Assembly: GCA_003695455.1 (NCBI GenBank)
Contig: RFJF01000070.1
Span: forward strand, 1 to 5,078
Source of the DNA: Chloroflexota bacterium
GTDB lineage: Bacteria > Chloroflexota > Anaerolineae > 4572-78 > J111
Length of the DNA: 5,078 bases
Reading direction: 5' to 3'
In this document: positions 1 through 5,078 of the stretch, piece after piece
Layout of the letters: each line of letters begins with the position of its first letter
How positions within the stretch are numbered: position 1 is the first letter of the stretch
The notes under the pieces: generated by a model
Database searches by the model: none
What the model saw: only the letters and a program-made list of their open reading frames with translations
Told to the model about the DNA's origin: nothing
Made by a program: the position numbers and the translations under genes

Positions 1-1
1 G

Positions 2-178
2 ACCGTTACCCTGAACTTGGCCGGTGTATGCGGTATTTCTGTGCCGTGTGGCTTTTCCGGCGGCATGCCGGTTGGGTTGCAAATTATTGGCCCGGCGCTG
101 GGCGAAGCCGCTATTCTGCGCGCGGCCTACCAGTTTGAGCAGGCCACCGAGTGGCACAAACACAAGCCTGCGCTGTAG
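2..178 (+). CDS. gatA: Aspartyl/glutamyl-tRNA amidotransferase subunit A, C-terminal fragment
   Basis: This is the 3' end of a gene that begins left of the window; 58 codons and a TAG stop (176-178) are visible. GatA is the amidase subunit of the cytoplasmic GatCAB complex. It releases ammonia from glutamine, and GatB uses that ammonia to convert misacylated Glu-tRNA(Gln) or Asp-tRNA(Asn) to the correct amide form. The visible tail has the usual end of the amidase fold: [14 protein letters not shown], then [11 protein letters not shown], then a closing helix with an FEQATEWH pattern typical of GatA C-termini. The catalytic Ser-cisSer-Lys residues lie upstream and cannot be checked. The protein ends at the normal place for the family, so it is cut by the window edge rather than broken. 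Another amidase-signature enzyme is possible, but the C-terminal helix favours GatA. No terminator is visible after the stop, so read-through into the phosphoesterase gene is plausible. Confidence 0.88.
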   Translation, partial: TVTLNLAGVCGISVPCGFSGGMPVGLQIIGPALGEAAILRAAYQFEQATEWHKHKPAL

Positions 179-188
179 CCGGAACGTA

Positions 189-231
189 CGAATGGCGAAT
201 GTGCGAATGTCCGAATGGCGAACGACGAATG
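189..231. repeat. Degenerate CGAATG short tandem repeat
   Basis: The gap between gatA and the phosphoesterase gene is filled by six copies of a hexamer. CGAATG occurs at 189, 196, 204, 212 and 226, and the variant CGAACG at 219. Successive copies start 7, 8, 8, 7 and 7 bases apart. The copies are separated by one or two variable bases, so this is an imperfect 7-8 base tandem array. It ends seven bases before the ATG of the next gene and takes the place where a ribosome binding site would be expected. Function is unknown; it could be a replication-slippage product or a lineage-specific intergenic repeat. Confidence 0.75.
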
Positions 232-238
232 ACAAATT

Positions 239-997
239 ATGAAAATTGCGCTCATTGGTGATGTTCACGCCAACCTGCCGGCCCTTGAAGCGGTACTTGA
301 CCACGCCCACGCCCAAAAAGTTGATGCGCTCTGGAATGTGGGTGACTGGGTGGGGTACAATGCCTTCCCCAATGCCGTCATTGACCGCCTGCGCGCCGAG
401 GGGGCGGTGGGCATTGCCGGTAATTATGATTTAAAGGTGCTGGCCTTTAAAAAGAAATGCCAAAAATGGCAGCACAGCAAACATCCCCAAAAATATCTGG
501 CGTTTGGTTGGGCGTACCGGCAACTTAAAAAAAAGAACCGCAGGTATCTGCGGTCTTTGCCTCTGGAAATAACGCTCAATTTTGAAAAAACGTCGGTGCT
601 GCTTACCCACGGCAGCCCGGCCTCAAATCAAGAGGGACTAACCCCGGCCACCCCAATTGCCCGCCTGCAAGCACTGGCGGCAATGACATCGGCCCAAATT
701 ATTGTGTGCGGCCATTCTCACCGGCCCTTTGCCCGGCAGGTGGATGGCCGGACCTGGTTTATTAACACCGGCAGCGTGGGCCGGCCCGATGACGGCGACC
801 CGCGCGCCGCCTACGCCATTTTAACTCTGCGCAAAAATCTGGTACAGGTGCGCCATTTTCGGCTGGCGTACAATGTTGACCGCGCCGCCGCCGAAATCCG
901 GCGCGCCGGACTGCCCCCTGAATTTGAACTGATGCTGCGCCGGGGCTGCAACCTGGACCAGATTTACGCCGAATCAGGCCAACTCGGTTTCGGGTGA
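239..997 (+). CDS. Calcineurin-like metallophosphoesterase, YfcE/MJ0936 type
   Basis: A complete 252-residue cytosolic protein with no signal peptide or membrane segment. It belongs to the two-metal calcineurin-like phosphoesterases and would hydrolyse a phosphomono- or phosphodiester; the substrate cannot be told from sequence. All five metal-site blocks are present in order: GDVHAN (D8, H10), GDWVGY (D36), GNYD (N62, D64), THGSP (H124) and GHSH (H159, H161). The NTGSVGRP block (176-183) is characteristic of the YfcE/MJ0936 branch. Length is normal for that branch. GNYD has Tyr where many relatives have His or Cys, which may affect catalysis. A lysine- and aromatic-rich stretch (about residues 70-105) lies between the third and fourth blocks, where this family varies. 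The ATG at 239 is chosen because the MKIALIGDVH opening is the canonical N-terminus. No Shine-Dalgarno sequence precedes it, and no promoter is visible in the 60-base gap. The last 24 bases overlap the convergent antiporter gene. Confidence 0.9.
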   Translation: MKIALIGDVHANLPALEAVLDHAHAQKVDALWNVGDWVGYNAFPNAVIDRLRAEGAVGIAGNYDLKVLAFKKKCQKWQHSKHPQKYLAFGWAYRQLKKKNRRYLRSLPLEITLNFEKTSVLLTHGSPASNQEGLTPATPIARLQALAAMTSAQIIVCGHSHRPFARQVDGRTWFINTGSVGRPDDGDPRAAYAILTLRKNLVQVRHFRLAYNVDRAAAEIRRAGLPPEFELMLRRGCNLDQIYAESGQLGFG

Positions 998-2863
998 GGT
1001 AAGATGCGCCACGGCCAGATGCAACGCGTCTTCATGGGCCACCAGCATCAGTAAATCGCCATGCTGAAGTTCGGTGTTGCCGTGCGGCACCAGCACCTCG
1101 CCGTTGCGCCGCAGCCCCAGCACCAGTGCATCGCCCGGCAGCCGGATATCCCGCAAGCGACGGCCGGCCACATTGGGCGCAGTCAACTCAACCTCGCGCA
1201 CGTCCACCCCATCGGCATGATTGGTGAGCATATCAAACGCCGCCGGAAAGTGCAGCGCGCCCTCAAGCGCGTGTACCGTGGCTAACTGCGGGTGAACAAC
1301 CCGCGCCCCCATTTCAGTCAGTTGCGCCGCTACAGCAGAATCGCTGGTTTGGGCAATGAGCAGCGGAATGCCATACTCTTCTACCGCCAGCCGGGTAGCC
1401 GCCAGGTTAATTTCATCATAAGTGCTGACTGCCAGCAACGCTCTGGCATGGCCGGCCCCGGCGCGCCGCAAAACTTCCGGGTCACGCGGGTCGCCAACAA
1501 TGAGGGTTAATTTTTGCTGGCGCGAAAGCTGCTGTGCCCGCTGTGCGTTGTGCCCCACCACGGTTACGGGGTCGCCATTGCGTTGCATGCGGCGGGCCAG
1601 CAGCGCGGACATTTCGCCCAATCCCACCAGAATAATGCCCCGCCGCTTTCTTTGGGTTTGGGGCGGTAAAATTCGGTTGAAGATAAGGGGCGAAATGGTG
1701 CAGGTGAGAATGGCAATCAGAATGAAATCGGCGTTAATGGCTTCATCAATAATGCCCAAATCAAGGGCAATGGCCGAGGCGGCGATAATTAACGACAATC
1801 GGGCCGAGAGCAGGCCGCCGGCAGCAAATGTTTTTCTCCAGCCAAAATTAAACCGGAACAGCAGCGCCGATGCAAATTTAATGAAATAGGCCACAATCAG
1901 CAACACCGGCACCAGAAGCAGCCCCTGCGGAGAACTGAGCAGGGCCGGTAAATCAAACTGGACCCCAACCATAATAAAGAAAATGGGAATAAAAAACCCA
2001 AAGCCGATGGTGTCCATTTTGTGGTGCAGGTCAGAACCGGCGCGTCCGGTCAACAGCGAAATAGCGGCTCCGGCCAAAAATGCGCCCAAAATCACCTCGC
2101 TGCCCAGCCATTCAGACAGCACAATAAAGGCCACCATCAGCGCCACCGCGCCGCGTACTTTTATTTGGGCCGTGGCGTGAGACAACTCATCAATCAGACG
2201 CGGCAGCCCCGGGATTGCAGCTACCCATTTGCCTACCTGCACCGCCACGGCAAACGCCACCAGCAGCAGCAACACCAGCAGCACTTCAAACGTGAGGCCA
2301 CGGCTGATAATGGTTACATCAATTGTAATGAGCACCAGCGTGCCAAAATCTGCAACCAGGGCAGACATAAGCAACGCCTGCCCGTATCGGGTGGGCATAA
2401 GCCCCCGTTCTTTGAGAACGGGAACCACAATTCCCAGCGATGTGGTGCTCAAAATGAGGGCAATGATGAACGGTTCTTCAATAAAACCGGCTACCATCAA
2501 ACCTTCGGCGGCGGCAAAGGCCACCAGAATGGTAACTCCAAACACGGCCAATCCCAGCAGGAGAGGGTTTTCCAGCACCCGACCATTTGATTTTTTGCCG
2601 GTGGTAGAAACCAGCACCCCAAAATCCACCTCCAGTCCGGAGATGAACATTAAATAGGTGAACCCAAAAATAGTCAGGAACTCTAACGCCGGGCTGGGTT
2701 CAATCAGATTAAATCCACTTTTGCCGACAATCATGCCGGCTAAAATTTCACCTACTACAATTGGCACCCGGAACTTTTTAAACCGGGAGGCCAGCAATGG
2801 CACAAACGCAGCCAGCGCGGTAATTAACAATAACGATAAAAATGAAAACTCCTCGCTGTGCAT
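974..2863 (-). CDS. CPA2-family (Kef/NapA-type) cation/proton antiporter with C-terminal RCK domains
   Basis: A complete 629-residue inner-membrane protein. The first about 398 residues are a Na+/H+ exchanger domain of many hydrophobic segments with CPA2 hallmarks: VVGEILAGMIVG (36-47), FISGLEVDF (73-81) and SALVADFGTLV (167-177). The core helix has a single aspartate, D172, preceded by Ala rather than a second Asp; by family knowledge this leans towards electroneutral exchange. A basic linker (QTQRKRRG, 402-409) leads to a TrkA-N/RCK domain (about 409-525) with GLGEMS (414-419) and GDPRD (457-461). A TrkA-C-like domain follows (about 555-618). The usual acidic residue after the second beta strand is missing (VVGHN, 435-439), so nucleotide preference may be unusual. 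The ATG at 2863 has a good GAGGA ribosome site. It is the second gene of an operon with the CPA1 antiporter, 10 bases downstream of it. The transported ion (K+ or Na+) is undetermined, and no KefF/KefG-type partner gene is in view. Confidence 0.9.
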   Translation of the reverse strand: MHSEEFSFLSLLLITALAAFVPLLASRFKKFRVPIVVGEILAGMIVGKSGFNLIEPSPALEFLTIFGFTYLMFISGLEVDFGVLVSTTGKKSNGRVLENPLLLGLAVFGVTILVAFAAAEGLMVAGFIEEPFIIALILSTTSLGIVVPVLKERGLMPTRYGQALLMSALVADFGTLVLITIDVTIISRGLTFEVLLVLLLLVAFAVAVQVGKWVAAIPGLPRLIDELSHATAQIKVRGAVALMVAFIVLSEWLGSEVILGAFLAGAAISLLTGRAGSDLHHKMDTIGFGFFIPIFFIMVGVQFDLPALLSSPQGLLLVPVLLIVAYFIKFASALLFRFNFGWRKTFAAGGLLSARLSLIIAASAIALDLGIIDEAINADFILIAILTCTISPLIFNRILPPQTQRKRRGIILVGLGEMSALLARRMQRNGDPVTVVGHNAQRAQQLSRQQKLTLIVGDPRDPEVLRRAGAGHARALLAVSTYDEINLAATRLAVEEYGIPLLIAQTSDSAVAAQLTEMGARVVHPQLATVHALEGALHFPAAFDMLTNHADGVDVREVELTAPNVAGRRLRDIRLPGDALVLGLRRNGEVLVPHGNTELQHGDLLMLVAHEDALHLAVAHLTSPETELA

Positions 2864-2870
2864 TTAAAGT

Positions 2871-2876
2871 TCCTCA
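2871..2876 (-). promoter_or_regulatory. Shine-Dalgarno of the CPA2 gene overlapping the upstream stop codon
   Basis: Read on the minus strand the sequence is TGAGGA, then seven bases, then ATG. The TGA is the stop codon of the CPA1 antiporter (2876-2874) and GAGGA (2875-2871) is the ribosome site of the next gene. A ribosome ending the first protein therefore sits on the start signal of the second. This supports both the chosen ATG and translational coupling of the two antiporters. Confidence 0.8.
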
Positions 2877-4718
2877 AGTTTTGGCTGCCACTTGTTTGGG
2901 AGAGTCTATATTGGGCGGCTGTGGCGCATGTTCGGTAACCAGGCTAATTAAAATATGCCCGCTGCGCGGCGCCGGTTGGTTATCAACCGTGAAAATGTTC
3001 AGTGTGCCGCTTTCATCAATCAGGAATAATGGAATGGCTGAATCGCCGTGGAGTTCTTTGAATTGGGCATACCCAAACTGGTCTGACAGGACCGTCCGTT
3101 TAACAACGGTTCCGGTTTCAAACATGTGGGTTAATTTGTCGCAGGTTACATTGCCGTTAAAAAGCAATCGCCCGCGCAACGGCATGGGCACAATTTCTCG
3201 CAGGCTGCTTTCGGTTTCACGTGGGTGAAGCTGGTAAACGTTGGCCCGGCCAAAAACCTCGGCAAAATGCAGGGTAGAGAGGGCATTGACCTCATCGTTT
3301 GATGTGAGGGCCAGCAACCGGCCAAAGTGGCCCAGGTCCAGCTTTTCATGCAGGGTTTCAGACAGAACGTTGGTATTCATGGCCGGCAAACCCGCCAGTT
3401 TGGCTTCGGTTACGCGTTTGTGGTTGGAGTCGATGAGGAACACAGTGAATCCTTCATCTTGCAGGGCCTGGGCCAGCATTCTTGCCCAGCGATGCGCGCC
3501 CACAATCAAATTTCCCTGCGGATTGGGCCGGGCCACGCCCAGCCAGCGGCCCAGCGGCGCGGCGCTTAACCCGTACACGGTCACCGTACCCACAATTACC
3601 AGAAAAATTTCCGGCACCATCAGTTCGGCCTCAACAATGCCGGCCTTTTCGGCAAGCTCAAGGGCAAATACAGATGTTACGGCTGCGGCCACAATTCCAC
3701 GGGGCGCCATCCACATCAAAAAAAGCTTTTCGTTCCATTTCAGGTCTGAACCCAACGTAGAAACCCACACCGAAATTGGGCGGGCCACAAAAATGAGCAG
3801 CGCCAAAAACAAGAGGCTCTGCACCCCAATATGCCCCAGTTCTTCCAGACGCAACCGCGCCGATAAAATAATAAATAACGCCGACAGGAGCAGAACGCCC
3901 AGATTTTCTTTGAACTCAATGATTGGTTTAAGATTGAGCTCCTTTTGGTTTGCCAGAATGATTCCCATCAGCGTTACGGTGAGCAGGCCAGACTCCTGCT
4001 GAAAGAAATTGGAGGCAGTAAACGCCGCCACCACCAGAGTCAGCGCCACCGCAGATTGCAGATAATCCGGCACCCAATAGCGGCGCAACACAAAAGCCAG
4101 CCCGTACGCGCCAATTGCCGCCAGTAAAACCCCAACCAGCACCGTCTGAATAAGACTAATGACAATGGTGGTGGTTGCAGTTTGCAGCTCTGCGGCGACA
4201 ATTCCTTCAAACACAAGAACTGCCAGAATTGCGCCAATAGGGTCAATGACAATACCCTCCCACTTGGCAATGGCACTCAAATGCCCCACTGCGCGTACGT
4301 GACGCAACAGCGGAATAATGACAGTTGGCCCGGTTACAATTAAAATGGCGCCAAACAAAAGCGCCAGGTATATGGGTAACTGCAGTATAAAATATGCCCC
4401 TGCGGCTGCAATAACCCAGGTAACCGCCGCTCCCACCGTTACCAGATTCCGCACTGTGTGGCCGGTGGTTTCAATTTCGCTCCGCTTCAAACTTAGCCCA
4501 CCCTCAAACAAAATGATGGCTACTGAAATGGACACCACCGGAAAGAGAAGGTCGCCCAGCAATTCATCGGGGTTGAGCCAGTGGGTAACGGGGCCGGCAG
4601 TAAAACCGGCCAGCAGTAAAACCAAAATTGACGGCAAATGTAATTTCCACGCTAACCACTGAGAAGCAATTCCCAACCCCAGAATTAGCGCAATTCCAAC
4701 CAAAATTTCTTCAGACAA
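2874..4718 (-). CDS. CPA1-family (NhaP-type) Na+/H+ antiporter with C-terminal RCK domain
   Basis: A complete inner-membrane antiporter of 614 residues from the chosen start. Residues about 5-395 form the exchanger domain, with FEGGLSL (71-77), TGPT (129-132), the ion-site helix WEGIVIDPIGA (E154, D159) and MAPRGIV (337-343, R340), all typical of CPA1/NhaP. The Asn that usually precedes the ion-site Asp in CPA1 proteins is Ile158 here. Residues about 402-500 form an RCK_N-like Rossmann domain whose glycine loop has drifted to GAHRWA (407-412) but which keeps the acidic D430 and ends with LLALTSNDEVN. A smaller RCK_C-like region follows (about 541-594), then a polar tail. The reading frame extends 14 codons further to a TTG at 4760 (628 residues). 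The TTG at 4718 is preferred because GAGG lies eight bases before it, whereas the upstream TTG has only a weak GGA. It is the first gene of the antiporter operon. The likely role is Na+ or K+ extrusion against H+; the ion is not proven. Confidence 0.88.
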   Translation of the reverse strand: MSEEILVGIALILGLGIASQWLAWKLHLPSILVLLLAGFTAGPVTHWLNPDELLGDLLFPVVSISVAIILFEGGLSLKRSEIETTGHTVRNLVTVGAAVTWVIAAAGAYFILQLPIYLALLFGAILIVTGPTVIIPLLRHVRAVGHLSAIAKWEGIVIDPIGAILAVLVFEGIVAAELQTATTTIVISLIQTVLVGVLLAAIGAYGLAFVLRRYWVPDYLQSAVALTLVVAAFTASNFFQQESGLLTVTLMGIILANQKELNLKPIIEFKENLGVLLLSALFIILSARLRLEELGHIGVQSLLFLALLIFVARPISVWVSTLGSDLKWNEKLFLMWMAPRGIVAAAVTSVFALELAEKAGIVEAELMVPEIFLVIVGTVTVYGLSAAPLGRWLGVARPNPQGNLIVGAHRWARMLAQALQDEGFTVFLIDSNHKRVTEAKLAGLPAMNTNVLSETLHEKLDLGHFGRLLALTSNDEVNALSTLHFAEVFGRANVYQLHPRETESSLREIVPMPLRGRLLFNGNVTCDKLTHMFETGTVVKRTVLSDQFGYAQFKELHGDSAIPLFLIDESGTLNIFTVDNQPAPRSGHILISLVTEHAPQPPNIDSPKQVAAKT

Positions 4719-4726
4719 TTTATAGA

Positions 4727-4730
4727 CCTC
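4727..4730 (-). promoter_or_regulatory. Ribosome binding site favouring the TTG start at 4718
   Basis: On the minus strand GAGG (4730-4727) sits eight bases before the TTG at 4718-4716, which is ideal spacing. The alternative TTG at 4760-4758 has only GGA five bases upstream. The 14 extra residues of the longer form (MFGLRQFLYDEVYK) are not hydrophobic and come before the first membrane segment, so losing them does not harm the fold. Confidence 0.6.
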
Positions 4731-4811
4731 ATCATATAAAAATTGCCGCAGACCAAACAAGAAAATCCCGGCGATTCCACAATCGCTAATTCAGGCCGGC
4801 CTCGGCTATCA

Positions 4812-4838
4812 ATTATACCCGGACAACAATAACCACAA
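4812..4838 (-). promoter_or_regulatory. Candidate sigma-70 promoter for the antiporter operon
   Basis: On the minus strand a perfect TATAAT lies at 4817-4812. The best -35-like element is TTGTGG (4838-4833), with a short 15-base spacer and only a partial match. Transcription would start near 4805, giving a leader of roughly 87 bases to the preferred TTG at 4718, or about 45 to the TTG at 4760. The weak -35 element and the flanking inverted repeat would fit an activator-dependent or repressible promoter, but that is inference. Confidence 0.5.
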
Positions 4839-4849
4839 CTATTTTAGGG

Positions 4850-4863
4850 ATTTACCCGTAAAT
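4850..4863. repeat. Short perfect palindrome ATTTAC-CC-GTAAAT
   Basis: Six-base arms ATTTAC and GTAAAT flank two bases. It overlaps the inner edge of the right arm of the larger inverted repeat by four bases and lies upstream of the antiporter -35 region. It could be part of a dimeric regulator's binding site. The arms are short, so chance is possible. Confidence 0.35.
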
Positions 4864-4918
4864 AGCGAATTTGGAATCAAAGCCGGTATATTAGAAGTTG
4901 CGCGATTTATATGTGCAT

Positions 4919-4934
4919 TGGCCGCGATCGGCCA
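4919..4934. repeat. GC-rich hairpin upstream of the plus-strand promoter
   Basis: TGGCCG (4919-4924), the loop CGAT (4925-4928) and CGGCCA (4929-4934) form a perfect six-base-pair stem. It ends 20 bases before the -35 element of the plus-strand promoter. The position suits an operator or upstream element. It has no T-run immediately after it on either strand, so it is unlikely to be an intrinsic terminator. Confidence 0.45.
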
Positions 4935-4954
4935 TTTCGCGTTTTCAAAAAGGG

Positions 4955-4984
4955 TTGACATGCGCCTTTAGCCCATGATATAAT
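4955..4984 (+). promoter_or_regulatory. Consensus sigma-70 promoter with extended -10
   Basis: TTGACA (4955-4960) and TATAAT (4979-4984) both match the consensus perfectly, with an 18-base spacer. A TG one base before the -10 (4976-4977) adds the extended -10 motif, giving TGATATAAT. Transcription would start near 4991 and run rightward out of the window. Such complete agreement suggests strong expression. The target gene is not in the window. Confidence 0.85.
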
Positions 4985-5078
4985 ACCGACGTTATTTTAA
5001 CTGCTAATTTTTGTTTGTAACCTCTAAAATCAATATCATAACTGCATTCATCGGTACTTCTGCACAAAAAATTTGTTA
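4985..5078 (+). other. AT-rich untranslated start of an unknown transcript
   Basis: The stretch from 4981 to the window end is about 29% GC by hand count, far below the flanking genes. It holds no plus-strand ATG. One frame is open from a TTG near 5010 to the window edge, but no ribosome site precedes it and the encoded residues resemble nothing I recognise. The stretch is therefore read as the leader of a gene starting beyond 5078, or the 5' part of a non-coding RNA. No tRNA or rRNA signature was recognised. Confidence 0.4.

Larger units (their letters stand above)
4773..4878. repeat. Imperfect inverted repeat with 19-base arms around the antiporter promoter
   Basis: The arm at 4860-4878 reads AAATAGCGAATTTGGAATC on the plus strand. 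The arm at 4773-4791, read on the minus strand, is AATTAGCGATTGTGGAATC. They match at 16 of 19 positions. Beyond each arm a GCCGG follows, directly on the left and after three extra bases on the right. The arms are 68 bases apart, and the intervening DNA carries the TATAAT of the candidate antiporter promoter. Two operator copies for one regulator, or the remains of a small inverted-repeat element, would both give this pattern. Confidence 0.6.

Noticed and set aside
179..238. Repeat array as a CRISPR remnant
   Set aside because: The units are only six bases with one- or two-base gaps, nothing like CRISPR repeats and spacers, and no cas gene is present.
24..242. Open frame of 72 codons over the gatA end and the repeat
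   Set aside because: It is out of frame with the clear GatA tail, and its end is just the translation of the CGAATG repeat.
2021..2590. Plus-strand open frame of 189 codons inside the CPA2 gene
   Set aside because: It is antisense to a well-supported membrane protein. The translation is rich in Gln, His and Arg, as expected from the reverse reading of hydrophobic codons, and shows no domain or ribosome site.
3241..4002. Plus-strand open frame of 253 codons inside the CPA1 gene
   Set aside because: It is antisense to conserved NhaP and RCK motifs. Its length is explained by the codon bias of the opposite strand, and it has no recognisable motifs.
4733..4760. TTGTTT with TATGAT at 18-base spacing as a minus-strand promoter
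   Set aside because: The -35 match is poor, and the start point would fall at or inside the GAGG ribosome site. The TATAAT at 4817-4812 is a better candidate.
4793..4802. Perfect ten-base palindrome AGGCCGGCCT
   Set aside because: It is too short and made of GGCC-type words, which are common in this DNA. It has no T-run for a terminator and no clear relation to the promoters.
4919..4950. Hairpin followed by TTTCGCGTTTTC as an intrinsic terminator
   Set aside because: The stem is only six base pairs, the T tract is interrupted, and no plus-strand gene upstream needs a terminator here.

Overview
The window looks like chromosomal DNA from a bacterium of moderate GC content. The tail of GatA, the style of the antiporter genes and the CGAATG-type intergenic repeat suggest a member of the Chloroflexota (Anaerolineae-like). 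This is an inference from recalled family resemblance, not from a search. No phage, transposon, CRISPR or tRNA/rRNA signal was recognised.

Layout, left to right. (1) Positions 2-178 hold the last 58 codons of a plus-strand gatA, the amidase subunit of the tRNA-dependent amidotransferase. (2) A 60-base gap follows, filled by a degenerate CGAATG repeat. (3) Positions 239-997 hold a complete plus-strand calcineurin-like metallophosphoesterase of the YfcE/MJ0936 type. (4) Its 3' end overlaps, tail to tail by 24 bases, the end of a minus-strand two-gene operon. Read in its own direction, that operon starts with a CPA1 (NhaP-type) cation/proton antiporter (about 4718 down to 2874). A CPA2 (Kef/NapA-type) antiporter follows (2863 down to 974). 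Both proteins have a membrane exchanger domain followed by cytosolic RCK/TrkA-type domains. The junction is only 10 bases, and the upstream stop codon lies inside the downstream Shine-Dalgarno sequence, so the two genes are probably translationally coupled. (5) The last 318 bases (4761-5078) carry no recognisable gene but are rich in signals. They hold a candidate antiporter promoter on the minus strand inside a 19-base imperfect inverted repeat, a small GC hairpin, and a textbook plus-strand promoter (TTGACA, 18-base spacer, extended -10 TGATATAAT). That promoter fires into a roughly 29% GC stretch that leaves the window without an ATG.

How the genes work together. The antiporter pair most likely serves monovalent cation and pH homeostasis (Na+ or K+ against H+), with the RCK domains sensing nucleotide or ion state. 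The two RCK domains differ in their nucleotide-binding motifs, so the two pumps may answer different signals. The phosphoesterase and gatA are neighbours with no obvious functional tie to ion transport. The most unusual parts are the regulatory region at the right end and the two-family antiporter operon. I saw nothing that amounts to a clearly new biological system.
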